In this document: positions 22,730-35,022 of the stretch, in pieces
Layout of the letters: every line of letters begins with the position of its first letter
Numbering within the stretch: the first letter of the stretch is position 1
Source of the DNA: Rostratula benghalensis
Taxonomy: Eukaryota > Chordata > Aves > Charadriiformes > Rostratulidae
DNA: 64,000 nt
NCBI GenBank assembly: GCA_013399305.1
Contig: VXAI01000087.1
Location: 1,233,199 to 1,297,198 of the forward strand
Direction of reading: 5' to 3'
Translations under genes and position numbers: made by a program
The notes under the pieces: model-generated
The model's database searches: none
What the model was told of the DNA's origin: nothing
What the model saw: only the letters and a program-made list of their open reading frames with translations

Positions 22730-25700
22730 CAATAGTTGACTGCACTAAAGGCATTCTCTTAGGTGTCAATCTAGCAACCTATAGCCATTGCCACGAAGTC
22801 CTTCCTCTAATTGTCTTCACTCTAAAAACAGCTGAAGAATAATCTTTAGGAATTTGTCTTAATGAAGGGAGGCAGCAATAATAAAGCATGCCAAGAAGCG
22901 GGTATAAGGATTTCTTAGAAGAATCTATGAAATCCATCAAGAGGTGTTTCAGAAGGAAAATTGGCTTTGACAGGAAAGATGGATATTGTTTCAGTGGCAG
23001 CTGGCACATCCTCTCACGTCAGAATTTGAAAGTACTGTGCTGTGCCACCAAAAGAAAACCCATCTGAGTCACAAAAGTTAATATGGGGAATAAAGTAAAT
23101 AGAGAAATACTTTAACAGAAAGGAAGTTGCACAGTTCATAGAACTATAAAATGGTTCAGGTTGGAAGGGACCTTAAAGATCATCGAGTTCTAATGCCCCT
23201 GCCAAGCCAAGGCCTCAGCTCTGGTGGCCTTGATTTCTCATGAAATCCCATTTTGGCAGCTTTCTTTTTATAGATCTTGTCTCTCACAGATATCAATTCT
23301 GAATGGGCTTGGGGGTGGCTCTTTAATCCAGGTGATGAAGGGTTATCATGTGGAAAGCCTCTGTTTCTAACTGAAGACTTGGGCCTCAGTTTCTGTTTCT
23401 ATTTTCAAAGACTCAGGCTAACTCATCCTAAATTAACTCACCAGGCAACAGGGTATGAAATCGGACATGACCGATCGATCCTCGGGCATTGATTCAAAGG
23501 GAAACTAATGGAATGTAAAGAAAATGTAAGAATCTATTATACTGTGAAGGCTGCCTATTTAGCCATTTTACAAAATAAAATCTGGTTTGGGAGCTGGGTG
23601 GAGGTGTAATGTTCAAAGAACCAACTAAAACAAGGCATTGGGTTGTTGCAAACTATTGCTGTACAGATTGAGCCTTGAGGGAATGGCTTTGTGAGATGCC
23701 ACTGACTAAAATAATTGCATGATAATTTTGGCCAGAGGCACCATCCTATCATCTGCTGATTTTTAAACCGTGCACTAATAGTTTAGACTGAGTGATCCTG
23801 GCATCCAGCTACAAAGAACGGAGAAGTCCACTCAGCATACCACATCTATGCTTTGGCTCTTGGAGGGAAAGAAAAGATGTCCTAATGCCACTGAAAGAAA
23901 GTTTCTGAGCTACAGCAACCAACAGTGCTGCATGCCCCTTCTGCAATGCTCTAGGAAAGACCAACCAAGACCTTTCTTCTAAGGTAAGCAGCAGAAAAGT
24001 AATTCTTCCTAGGGCAGTATGGAGCAAGCAGATCCCTGTGTGACTTAAAGCAATACAAATTAAACCAAAGGGTATTTGCATCTTAGCATGTAACTGGATT
24101 TTGACAAATTTAAGATTTAACTCTGCTTTTTCAAATCACAGCTGATGAAAACCTGGCATAAATTTAATGTAGAAGCGATTTGAATAGTGGCAAATGATCA
24201 AATGAACTTTTTAAAATAAGGAAGTAACAAAAAAACAGAAACAAAGAAACTGCCTCCAAGAGAAATGGTGGATTTCCACCTGGTTCTAGCTGATCACAGG
24301 TATGACTTTTTGTTGTTTGAAATAACCATATACAAATATTTGGACAGACACAAAGATAGTCAGATGATATAACAAGAAATGTCTCAGGTATGTACTGTCT
24401 ATACTAAAAATGGTATATTGCTAGTATACTAGAATTTCTAGTACGCAAGTAGACTGGAAATAATGATATCATTGATATTTGAGATTACACTCTGGCAGTA
24501 AAATGAAATACTCTGTTACACACAAGTCAAATAAGACCAGGGAAGAGAAAGATGGAAAAATTGGAGGCATGCTGCTATGAGAAGGTTGTAAGCAGTTTTT
24601 GGCTGATTTCCTATAAACTCTGGCTTTTGTGACTGTAAGCAAAATTCTTTGCTTTATATATAGCGTTCACCAGTGCAGACTGGAGTTAAAGTGTCTTGGT
24701 ATAATAAGTAAGTGGAATTAGACCACTCCTGTAATTACTCTCCCCTGTTGGCCATTATAACGGAAAGATGAGGATAGAGTTGTTTAAATACTGTTAGAAA
24801 CAGCTTAAGAAACAACATCTGTAGAGCCAGAGTGGTATGTTTATGCCCCTCCTCTTGTCCTCTCTTCCCCCAAATGCATCCATTAACTTTCTGCTCCAAC
24901 ACGGGCGATGATAATTCCTAGTGCTAGAGGAATGCTGTCTTCCATCTTTGGGGTCAAAACATGTCAGCTTTCCCTTTTATTCCTGTGTTTACAATTTAGC
25001 ATCTCACTTGGGTGGTTTGTTGGTTTTTGTTTGTTTTGTTTTGTTGGGTTTTTTTCTTGTGGAGTCTGTCATTTTCATGAGGGACCAGCTGTTTGCAAGG
25101 CAGCAAATATACCCAGCGCTCCTTTGCTTTACCTGTTATGTTGCCATCATCCAGTCACCTTTCAGGAGAAGTGGTACCGAGCAATCAGCACGTGTCACCC
25201 ACTCGTACGTGGCATCTTGAATGCTCTCAAGATGGTTTGGGAGCTTGCTCTGTCTAAATCTCTGTTTCTCACTTTACTAAAGGTGAGCTCTTCTGTATTA
25301 GCACTTCCAAGCTCAGAAAAACAGATTTGGTATTTATAGCTTGAGCTGTAATATTTTCTAGTAAACATTTCAACGTATGAAGTCTTTACACCCACCCAGC
25401 CTCTGAAGTTACAACAATTTGATATCTGCTCTGAAAAAAACCCAACAAATCTGTATGAAGTCAGAAGGAAGATCTGACATTGCTCTTTAAAGATGAGGAG
25501 AAGAGACTACAGTAATTCTTGCTGAGTTTTTTTTCATGCATGCATGGGAGGGAAGGAGGAGGGAAAGAAAATATTCCAGGTACATCACAGCAAGATGAAA
25601 TTTCTTCACCGCCTAGGTTTCCTCAACAGGTTCCCTTGAGCCAGGCAAAATCTGGCTCAAAATAGGGAAGATCATTGTATAGCTTCAAATTTGCAGAAAA

Positions 25701-25877
25701 AAGCAAATCTAGAAATTTGAAAATAAGGTCTGTAGGATGCCTATGCAGAGAATGACTGCAGTGTTAGTTACAATTGAGAATCTTTCCTTGCAGTGTGGAT
25801 AAAAACAGCCTCCAAGCAGAATTGTGCTGTGTGGGATCATATCATAAACCATAGCCAAGCTATATTGATAATGGTGA
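22730..25877. other. Intergenic spacer between CASP8AP2 and GJA10
   Basis: Mostly unique AT-rich sequence with one short CR1 scrap. A non-coding first exon and promoter of GJA10 may lie somewhere in 21-27.6 kb, but I cannot place them. Open frames here (for example 24908-25339) look like chance. Confidence 0.55.
23138..23208 (-). mobile_element. Short CR1 3'-end fragment
   Basis: The text ATAAAATGGTTCAGGTTGGA, AGGGACCTTAAAGATCATC is the complement of a CR1 3' terminus. Only about 70 bases are recognisable. Confidence 0.8.
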
Positions 25878-25879
25878 TA

Positions 25880-26375
25880 TAGAATCAGAATGGTTACAGT
25901 TGGAAGGGACCTTCAAGATCATCCAGTTCCAACCCCTCTGCCATGGGCAGGGACACCTCCCACCAGACCAGGTTGCTCAAAGCCCCATCCAGCCTGGTCT
26001 TGGACACCTCCAGGGATGGGGCAGCCACAGCTTCTCTGGGCAACCTGTTCCAGGGTCTCACCGCCCTCACAGCAAAGAATTTCTTTCTAGTATCTCATCT
26101 AAATCTCCTCTCTTTCAATGTAAAACCATTACCCTTCATCTTATTGCTCCACTCCCTGACACAGAGTCCCTCTCCAGCTCTCCTGTAGCTCCCTTCAGAT
26201 ACTGGAAGGCTGCCATAAGGTCTCCCTGGAGCCTTCTCCAGGCAGAACAACCCCAACTCTCTCAAGCCTGTCCTCATAGGGGAGATGTTACAGCCCTCTG
26301 AGCATCTTTGTGGCCCTCCACTGGACCCATTCCAACAGGTCCATGTCCTTCCTGTACTGAGGACTCCAAAGCTAT
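25880..26375 (-). mobile_element. CR1 LINE 3' end, 5'-truncated
   Basis: It starts with the complement of the CR1 terminus (AGAATCAGAATGGTTACAGT, TGGAAGGGACC) and follows the CR1 3' region through CCATGGGCAGGGACACCTCC to TCCATGTCCTTCCTGTACTG. It is a different, somewhat older copy than the one at 11055. Confidence 0.9.
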
Positions 26376-27596
26376 CACCCAGCTGATAGCACCCAACTGT
26401 TCTATCAGTTAAAACTGCGTAAGATTTTGGAAACTGCAACCAGCCACTCTTAAAAAAGCTTAGAAATTCCACTTTACTAAAGGTGGTGGTTTGCTGGAAT
26501 TTGGGAAGTTCTGAAAGCACATTAGCTTAAAAAAAAATTAAGTGTGAACCCTAAGGTAGATACGATCCTATGGTAACAGAAAAAACTCCAGGGACAGAAC
26601 ACCAAATACACAGTGCATTTACAAATAAACAAATACCTTACATTTCAATTCCCCACATGAGCTGAAGCTCCTGGATAGTTTGCAAGAGAAGCCACTTAGA
26701 AATCAAGCATCTGGCAGCAGAATGTAGATCAATTTGCAGGTGAACCAAAAACCTTCTGGGAAAGAGGTAGTTAAAAAAATCTCGCATTTGCAGCTAAGAA
26801 GTTCCACCTCACTTCATTATGTAATCCCTGTTTATTTATCTCATATGTTGAAATGTATAATTAAGACAACATCTTGGTGATTCAATAAGTCTTAAAATTC
26901 ATAAAATGAAAGATATTAATCAATTAACATTATCATAGAACTGAGACAATTTATACATGTACAGCTATGTGTAACTTAGCTTTGCATCTGTAGTTTTAGG
27001 AATCCAAGGGAGAAACTTGGGGATCGCTACCCTGGTAGATGAGAAAATGTTGGATGGATGGCATTAATAGTGCTACTACCTTGGGGTACAAAATGAAACA
27101 TTTTCCTGTCACAGTTATAGGATACTTCTCAAAAGTTTATCAAACAAATGAAAGCCATGAGCATTATGTATTATTCTAGTAGCTTTTCACCCAAAGCTAT
27201 GGCAAAGCCACAGACAGTGGAATAGGGTGGGTGTAGAATTAAACTATAGTTGGCAAAGGATTTGCAAAGTGGGAAAAAAAAGTGTCGTCTTTCCTAGTGG
27301 GAAGGAAATAGTGTAATACTTGTAGGCAGTTAAGAAATGTTGTGGCTTACAGCTGAAATCAATCTCTCTTAAGCTTAAAATAATCTCACATTTGCATCTT
27401 TCACCAGTAATCATAAAGTCTGCCTTCATTTAAAGACCCATTAAGTAGCAAATAATGAGGAGCTGTCTTGCTATCAGAAGAGAGTACATGAAAGATCATT
27501 ATTTTTTAAAAGGCCCAAACCTAAAAAAAGGCAATTTCCAAAAGAAATCTAGTATTGTGGTAAAATAACATACTTTTAAAAAATTATTTATTTCAG
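26376..27596. other. Sequence immediately upstream of the GJA10 coding exon
   Basis: Unique AT-rich sequence, probably the intron before the GJA10 coding exon. It ends in the acceptor TTTATTTCAG at 27587-27596. Confidence 0.6.
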
Positions 27597-27598
27597 AT

Positions 27599-27610
27599 AT
27601 GTACTTCTGA
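27599..27610 (+). other. Minimal upstream ORF (MYF) before GJA10
   Basis: Just after the acceptor at 27596 the exon reads ATG TAC TTC TGA, ending two bases before the GJA10 ATG at 27613. A ribosome that uses it would have to reinitiate almost at once or skip it. This is only relevant if the splice site is used. Confidence 0.45.
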
Positions 27611-27612
27611 CC

Positions 27613-28962
27613 ATGGGGGACTGGAACCTGTTGGGCAGCATCCTTGAAGAAGTGCACATCCACTCCACCATAGTTGGCAAAATCTGGCTCACAATCCTGT
27701 TCATATTCCGGATGCTGGTGCTGGGAGTGGCTGCTGAAGACGTCTGGGACGATGAGCAGTCCGAGTTCATCTGCAACACGGAGCAACCTGGCTGCAGCAA
27801 TATCTGTTATGACAAAGCCTTCCCCATCTCTTTGATCAGATACTGGGTATTGCAAATCATCTTTGTCTCTTCTCCATCGCTAGTTTACATGGGCCATGCG
27901 CTCTACAGATTAAGGGCTCTCGAGAAAGAGCGACAGAAGAGGAAAGCCCACCTGCGGGCTCAGCTAGAAGACCTGGAGCCCATGCCTGAGGAACACAGAA
28001 GGGTGGAAAGGGAACTGCGTAAGCTGGAGGAACAGAAGAAGGTGAATAAAGCACCCCTGAGAGGGTCCCTGCTGCGCACCTACGTCCTACATATCCTGAC
28101 CCGGTCAGTGGTTGAAGTGGGCTTTATGATAGGTCAGTATCTTTTATATGGGTTTCACATGTCCCCTCTTTACAAATGCACTCGGGCCCCTTGCCCTAAC
28201 ACAGTGGATTGTTTTGTGTCCCGACCTACAGAGAAGACCATCTTTATGGTTTTCATGAACAGCATTGCCGCGGTCTCCCTATTCCTCAACATCCTAGAAA
28301 TTGCCCACCTGGGCCTCAAGAAGATCCAGAAGAGCCTCTATGGCCGGCCACGGCGGCCGGTGGTCCCCGCCGAGGAGGAGGCCAGCCTCTACAACTCCAA
28401 GAAGAGCTCCGTGGTGCCGCCGGCCTGCCTGCCCAGCGACGTCTCACCGCCGCGCCCCGCCACGGCCCCGCCGCCGCTGCTGCTTCCCCACGCACCCGCT
28501 CCCGCACCCTCGGGGCCGCCCGTCCGTCAGCACCGCGGAGAGCTCCGCGGCGCCCCCCCGCCCCGCCGCCGGCACGGCGCGGCTCAGCACCACGGACAGC
28601 AGCCGCCGCCCTCCTCCAGCAGCGAGGAGGCGCCGCGGGCGGCTGCGGGGACAGCGGGGGCGGCGGCCGCATCCCGCCGGTCTCCCCGCAAGCGTAGCCG
28701 AGTCAGCATCTGCCGTGACCTGGATGAGGACCGAGGTGACTCCCCGGACAGCGGGCACTGCCCGGGCACCCGCAAGTCCAGCTTCCTCTCCCGCGTCCTC
28801 ACCGGCAGCCGGGCGGGCAGCGACAGCGACAGCGTCGACTCCCGCGGAGGCTCCGGCCCCGGCTCTGGCTCCGGCTCTGGTTCGGAAGGGAAGTGCCGGG
28901 AGGAGGGCAGCCCGCCCAGCAGTCCGCCGCCGGCCGCAGCCATGGGACGCCGCGTCTCGATG
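27613..28962 (+). CDS. GJA10: GJA10 (connexin-62/57 type), main coding exon
   Basis: Gap-junction alpha connexin; six form a hemichannel, and this subtype couples retinal horizontal cells in mammals. Seen: N-terminus [20 protein letters not shown]; four membrane segments near residues 20-40, 76-98, 154-176 and 208-230. Extracellular loop 1 has C-x6-C-x3-C (54, 61, 65) and loop 2 has C-x4-C-x5-C (189, 194, 200), including [18 protein letters not shown]. The cytoplasmic loop is Glu/Arg-rich and ends in the conserved EEQKK. The C-terminal tail from about 245 is Ala/Pro/Gly/Ser-rich and coded by very GC-rich DNA. After GRRVSM (Met450) stands GCAAGT, which I take as a GC-type donor to a terminal exon at 32492. 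Unspliced, the frame would run to a stop at 29152-29154 (513 residues). Confidence 0.95.
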
Positions 28963-28968
28963 GCAAGT
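28963..28968 (+). other. GJA10: Putative GC-type 5' splice site in GJA10
   Basis: ATG/GCAAGT fits the GC donor consensus except for TG instead of AG just upstream. The human reading frame has, from memory, ATG followed by GTAAGG-derived codons at the same place after a matching SM. This supports a conserved exon end. Confidence 0.6.
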
Positions 28969-29154
28969 AGTTCCCCGGTGCAGCCGGTGGGAGGGGGGGG
29001 TCCCGGTAGAGGCGGGTGCCCTCACTCCCTGTCCCAGTCAGAGGGAGGAAGGGGCAAGAAAGGCGTCAGGGAGGCCTGGGCAGGACTTCTGACACAGCCC
29101 TTAACACCCCGCATCAAGCTGAGCTTCTGCACATTTGGTCCCCTTTTATGGTGA
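28969..29154 (+). other. Read-through end of the GJA10 open frame (probable intron start)
   Basis: The frame continues 186 nt past the proposed donor to a TGA at 29152-29154, giving a Gly-rich tail with no recognisable conservation. It would be translated only if the intron is retained or not used in this species. An automatic annotation may call GJA10 as 27613-29154. Confidence 0.5.
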
Positions 29155-32100
29155 AAGCAGAAACATGACTAGGGAATGCTTGAGTCCTGAGGATGTCACC
29201 AAATCTCAGCTTCTTTATACTCATTACATCGTCACAAATGACTCAACGAGGACTGTCCCAGAGAAAACTTGTTCTGCTCCAGCCTGCTTGATACAGTAAG
29301 AAAGAGAAGTCTTGAGTGCATTGAGTTCAATGTCTCAAGTTCTCTCAGCTTCAGGGGTTTTCTCCCAGAGGGAACCACTGAGTTGAATAATTGCACAATG
29401 AACAAATCAAAAAGTCTGCAGATAAACCACCAAATAATTGCAATGCCAGAGCAAACAACTACAAAATTTCATTTTCTGTAACTGTTCCTGGGCTACATAC
29501 TTTAAGCTTGCTTACAGTCAGTGTTGATGAATGCTTGCATTCAGGAAAAAATGGGTTTTTTTAAACATAATTGGAATTCTGCTTGCCCCAGATCACAGGA
29601 TCTGTCCTGTGAGAGCAGAAAAGCTCATTTACAAATGCTTGCAGGAACAAGCCTTTAAATACCTGTGTAGAGGGCATGTAATACACAGATTACTTCACAC
29701 AATGCTCTAAGTTATAGATGGCGTTCAATATTTTCTCACTCTTCCTGAAAAAAATCCATAAGTAATTTCCCTAAATACTAAATGAATGAAAACAAACAAA
29801 AACCTTTGAAACGTACGTGGTAAGAAACAGAAGGCACTCTTACACATTGCTCATCAAAAATGTGTTTCTGGATTCCATTTTCATGGAGTTAGAGTTTCTA
29901 CAACACAGAGTCAGCATAAGCCATGTTCGATTGTCAGATACAATTTAATCACTTTCCATTTTGATGTTTCTAATGCATCAGCCTAGAGTCCAATCCACCG
30001 ATCGGCTGGTGTTTGATAGTCAGATGAGAAGGCTCTTTAAAAAAGTGAAGTGCTAAAAGTTATTCAGGCAAGGCAGAATTTCACTAGCACCCTGTTGAGA
30101 ACTCGCAGAAGTCGCCTGGCAGCTTTTACTGTTTAATGGCAGTGCTGCTATCTTCCAGGAGACATCTTGCAGAGAATTATAGTCAGTTTGCAAAGCAGTG
30201 TCATTACTCTTGAAAGTAACACGCTTCTGGCATGCTGCCTTTGGGGATCATTATGTATGGGACTGGTACTACCATTTTAAAATATGATTCATGTAGGAAT
30301 GCTACCTGTTGCATCCTGCTCACAGCACATGATATTTTAAAAGCAAAGGTGCTTCTATGTTTAGCATGAGGATCCCTCATCTTTTCAGAGTTCAGTTCAA
30401 ACCAGACCAGCTATACATATACATACATATATATTTTATATATATATATAAGAAGGAATGCCTAAATGCCTTCCTGTGCATAGGTTTGGTACAGACCAAC
30501 CATGTTTGGCCATAATGGAAACCAACAAGGCTATTTAAAACCTCATCCTGAATTGGTGAAGGGCCCTTTCTTCATCTCATGTCCAACTGTGGCATAAAAC
30601 CTTGAAAAAACATTTACGCTCCATCTGTTCAGATTTACACCCAGCCCACTCACTCTTTGAACTCTATTTGGTTTCTTGGTATTTGCATTGTCCAAAGTTA
30701 TACATTAATCAGATTGGGAAGCAAAAAATGAGAGACACCGGTCTTGAAAAACTTATTAGGCTAAAGGCTGCTCAAGAGACTTGGATCCTTTGGGAAAACA
30801 TGTCTTTTCCTTCAGCCACTGCTGGTCAGACTTCAGGACTATTAGGTTCTGAGGACAAACCACCAAAACTAGACCTTCATCGTACACACATGTCAAAGAA
30901 TAAGAGGGCACAGTCACTGCATGACATAAATTTTCATTATTTCAGTCCACCTAAACACAGTGACAAGTTCCTGAAACCACAAAACACAATTGGAGGGCAT
31001 TAGAAGATTTATAATTTTCTTAACGATATTTTGGCTGAACCACTCTCCTGCAAATCCAAAATTGCTCGAGCAAGATTTTCAGAAAGAACTAGGCATTTTA
31101 GGCACTCAAGTTCAGATTTTTGTTTTTCAAGAAGTGCTGAGTTTTCCTCCCCCTCATGTCCATTCCTTGTTCTTTAAGCCCACCCTCTCCTCCAGAAAGC
31201 CCTGTGCTATCAGAGCGTCATATCTTTAACTCTGTATTTTTGGCTCCGAAGTGATCAAGGCATATTGAAAAGCAAGGCCCTCACCTCCTCAAGGTGAATG
31301 AGGGGGATAAAGCTGATAGTCTCAGCTCACAAAACTGGACTGATATAGGGCTGCTGATTTTAGTCATCTGCAGAAAGGAAAGTCTCTGGGGCTGAAATCC
31401 TGGCTTTGCCGACGTTGGGGAAATTTTACGATTCACTGGGTCCAGTTTCCCTCACCGCATTGCTTTTTTATTCCTCTGTGCTCTTCAATTCTCTTTCTCC
31501 TTCTCAGCTCTCCATTCAGCTTTGAGCCTTTTACCCCGTGGGAGAACACTCGGTAGTGAGCAGGATATGAAAGAGAGAGCTTGCTATTCAGCCTGAACGT
31601 GCTCAGTCTTCTCCAGACCAAGGCATGTTTACTCACCCTTTCAACAACACTGGAGGAATAACCATCCGCTCTTTTAACTAGCTGCTCACCCTCTCTCGCT
31701 CCTGGGGCTGGGAACAGTTTGATGAGAGGGGATGTACATTGAAATAAGAAAACCAATAACTGTGGAGGAGTTACTCAGACAGCTGAGCCCCACCAGAAAA
31801 ATCTATAGATGGGGCAAGGGACCAGTAAAACACAGTGTTCCTCTAGGAGGTTTGAGCAGCCTTACAGGTATTCACATTTGCACCTTCTGGCAACTACTGC
31901 TGGGTTTGTACAGTTTTTCTATGCAAACACCTCCTCTAAACAAAAAATAAATTCCACACTATCATGATTTTATTCTGCCCTGGAGCGCTCGTGGTGTTGA
32001 CAAGCAGCAATTGTCCTGCAAAAGATACTCTGTTACCAAAAGGTGTAATTCATTGATTGCACAGCTGTGGGCAAACTTTGGGGCTCAGCAGCAGCTGATG

Positions 32101-32491
32101 CCTAATGGACCTCTCCGAGGATTTAAGCAGCAGCAAATGGATAAACTTGATTTTAGAGGGTGGAACTCACCTAATTGAGTCCATCTTTGTCCGGTTTTAA
32201 AGCAATCAAAAATACGCGAACCTCCTGAACACATAAATCAAGGTCTCTGAAATGAGTTCACTGATTTCCAGCAAGTGCCTTCAGGGATTATTGTGTTTAT
32301 TTTGGTTTAAAAGCAAGGTGTTCCTCCTCTCCCCACCCTTTCCCTAGCACTGAACGAAGCCCTACAAGTTAAGTATGTCAGCAGGTAAACACCAGATTGT
32401 GTTGGAACCTGGGTTAACTACTATGATAACATTTCTTTTTCTCCTTTAAGCCAATTCAGCTTCATCCTTTCTTTCTCTTGTTGTCTTTCAG
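29155..32491. other. Region between GJA10 main and proposed terminal exon
   Basis: Unique, moderately AT-rich sequence, interpreted as the GJA10 last intron. It contains a TA-rich repeat (about 30411-30452). A 133-codon frame at 30602-31003 has no family resemblance. No mobile element recognised. Confidence 0.55.
30411..30452. repeat. TA-rich microsatellite
   Basis: Imperfect (TA)n with ACATATACATACATATATAT followed by a second TA run. Low-complexity DNA. Confidence 0.8.
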
Positions 32492-32530
32492 AGCATGCTC
32501 CTAGAACTATCCTCTATCATGAAAAAGTAA
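32492..32530 (+). CDS. GJA10: GJA10 proposed terminal coding exon (12 residues)
   Basis: A strong pyrimidine tract (about 32466-32489, CTTTCTTTCTCTTGTTGTCT) and TTTCAG precede it. In phase with Met450 it reads SMLLELSSIMKK then TAA. I recall that mouse connexin-57 has most of its coding region on one exon and about a dozen final residues on the next; this exon fits that size and phase. An AATAAA hexamer follows at 32550-32555. Not proven without transcripts, but phase, splice signals, length and position agree. Confidence 0.6.
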   Translation, partial: SMLLELSSIMKK

Positions 32531-32549
32531 TGCCATTCCGAGGAGAAGA

Positions 32550-32555
32550 AATAAA
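32550..32555 (+). other. GJA10: Poly(A) signal candidate for GJA10
   Basis: AATAAA about 20 bases after the proposed GJA10 stop. It would give a very short 3' UTR; later hexamers are possible. Confidence 0.35.
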
Positions 32556-32579
32556 GTGAGGGACTGAGCAAAAACCACC

Positions 32580-34990
32580 TTCAGCAAAGAGACAAAAAGC
32601 CGATTACCAGTTGCTATGCTCCCCTCTCCCACTGCTACAATGCTAAATTCTTAACACAGTTTAAGAAAGCAAAAACTTGTTTTATTCCTCCATTTTACAC
32701 CCATCCTGACATCACCCTGCTCTGATCACTGGTGTTAATGAGTAACGAGTCCAGGACTGGAGATCTTTCTCACGCAGGCTGAGCCGGAGCCGGTCAGTGT
32801 GTGCTGCCACTGCAGAAACAGCCTCGTGTCTTTTTGGGAGAACATCTTCGGATGCACAAGTTGTTGTGCACACTGGTAGTGTTCATATCAGACAACAGCC
32901 TGATCCACACACCTTCACCAAGGCAGTGGAAGGCCCGAGACAGCTACAACAAAGGGTTAGTTTGGTTTGAAAGTAGCCTGGAAGGCTACGTGGCCTCTTA
33001 TCTCCCCAGGCTTCAGCAGCCAATGAATAAAAGATGGAAGAAACACGCAAGGAATCTGAAGGGACAGGGAATTTATCAGAGATAAAAACCCAGCTGAAGA
33101 ACATGCTGCTGCTCGCCCGCCTGTGCTAATTCAGCTCTCCAGCACTGATAGAGACTTTCCATGCTAATGTAGCCGCCTTGTAGCTAATATTTGCAGCTTC
33201 AAATTGGAAATGAAGTAAAATTGGGTGGTTTATTTTAAGTGCAAAGTATCTGTACTTTTCTTCAGTTTGCTGTTCAAGAAGATTTGCAAGGTAGCACCGC
33301 AGGGTCGTAAAAAATCTTACTCCCTTCACCGTCTCATGAGTTCACATAGAGGAATGGACAAGCAATAGGACAAGCAGAGCCCAAAAGAGCTCATTTTCAG
33401 TTTGCTGGGACAGACTTGCTCTGGAGGGTTGGATTTCTGGGTTGTATGCGGCCCATGAAAGCAGTCCTTCTGCTCGCGTATCTGCAAAATAAAGCACCTG
33501 GCTCTGACTGTCCCCGAGCCTGTTTCTGGCCACAAGCTTTTAGCTCCTTTTATACTCAAGCTTATCGCAGTTCGCATTTGCTGTCACCTCAAGGACAAGC
33601 GGTGCTTGGGACAGGCTGTGTCAGTTTCCCCCAAGCATAAAAATGCTCTAGGACTCTAAAGCAAGACTAACAGAAAGCAGGGAGGAAAAAAAAAAAAAGA
33701 GTCAAGCTTAAGGATTGCTTGAGATCCCCGTGGTTTTGCTCCATATTCTGCCTCGCTATAAACTCGATGACAGTTTGCCTGTGCATTTGTTTAGTTCAAA
33801 AAAAAAAAAAAAAAGGAAATATTTAAGATGGTGGCCATTAAGTGCCAGCAACAACTGATCAGGGATGGAGAAACAGCTTTGCTGAAGCACATTCTCTACT
33901 GCCAGGCTATGTGTATATGTGTAGATGCGGTGGAGGCTACATCTGACAGATTTGAGGGGGCGGGAAGCTTTCTTCATGTATGCTCAACAGCAAGATTCAG
34001 CAAGCCGGGAAACACTGGAAAGCAACATTTCTGGTTTTATTCCATGAGAATTTCAAGATTGAAAAATTGCAGGCAGCTGTCACTGTTGCAGATGGAGGAG
34101 GATGCATTTTGTGTTCCTAAGGATGGTGGCCCAGGCATGTGATTTAGGGTCTCCTGTATGCTGATAAAAAGCCTGGGGACCTCCCTCTAGCAGCTTGGCC
34201 CTCCTCCCCAGTCCCCACAGCAGCATCCCAGTAAGTGTGGACCAGGGTTGTTCCACTTCCCCCTTCCCAGGTCTCCTCCTGCCACACTGTTGAGCAAGCT
34301 CTCAGGTTGCATCCAACCCAAGGAGAGAGGTGGCTGTCACCTGTTTTGGAGGCCCAGAGAGCAAACAGTCCCTGCTAGACCCCACACCCTGCTTGTGGCA
34401 ATAGCGTCTAAGGCTGTTACCACTCCTTCTTTCCTTTCTGGATCTTCTGCAGTTTATGTGAAGCTAATGGTCCATAGCACAACTTCATGCTTCAGAACAG
34501 AACGCCACCGTATTTGGGTTACAAAGAGGGTTTTCAGCTTTTTTTTTTTTTTTTTTTTTCCTACAGAAACCTCTTTCAATTTCTCTCAGGTTTTCTGTAA
34601 AGGGGAAGCAACCCCTAACCTCTCCGCCCTTGCCTCCCAACACATACACTCAGACTTCAGAAGACCAAAACAAAGACTTAGCAGAATTGCCTTAAGTCAA
34701 GCACTCGGGGAATGGGTATAGATACAGTTTATTTGATCTTCCAAAACAACTTATTTCATCTTCCCCATGAAATACCCTCGGCTGTTCCTGCAGCAGATCA
34801 AAGATAACTGGATCCCCGGATCAAAGACAACTAGTGAATTAGCAACGGGACCACGTGTGTGGAGGTCTCTTCATCGGTCCAGGGGTTCTACTGGGCAGTA
34901 TCAACCGAATCCAACCTGCCCTCCCGAATCTCAGTTACAACCCGCACGCTAACCGAGCACCGCAACATGAATTTCAGAGTCAAGATGAGT
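32580..34990. other. Convergent spacer between GJA10 and BACH2
   Basis: Unique sequence with an A tract (33798-33814) and a T tract (34539-34559). No CR1 or LTR recognised. The open frames at 33828-34142 and 34248-34721 have no homologous look, and the latter runs through the T tract. Confidence 0.55.
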
Positions 34991-35016
34991 CAATTTACAA
35001 TACATAATGATATGTC

Positions 35017-35022
35017 TTTATT
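35017..35022 (-). other. BACH2: BACH2 distal poly(A) signal
   Basis: TTTATT on the plus strand is AATAAA on the minus strand, in good context. A GT-rich downstream element lies at about 34930-34970. Another hexamer exists at 34728-34733. Confidence 0.6.

Noticed and set aside
24420..24442. Small palindromes CTAGTATACTAG and CTAGAATTTCTAG side by side
   Set aside because: They are short and AT-rich in unique spacer, and such palindromes are common in this composition.
24908..25339. 143-codon frame on the plus strand
   Set aside because: It runs through a T/G-rich stretch, with no family features and an overlapping rival frame; likely chance.
28301..29092. Long alternative frames (263 codons plus, 193 codons minus) over the GJA10 tail
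   Set aside because: The GC-rich DNA suppresses stop codons in all frames; the connexin frame is continuous with the clear membrane domains.
30602..31003. 133-codon frame between the GJA10 exons
   Set aside because: No recognisable motif, no splice context and ordinary AT-rich composition; likely chance.
34248..34721. 157-codon frame with a run of Phe
   Set aside because: The Phe run is the T tract at 34539-34559 read as codons; no gene support.
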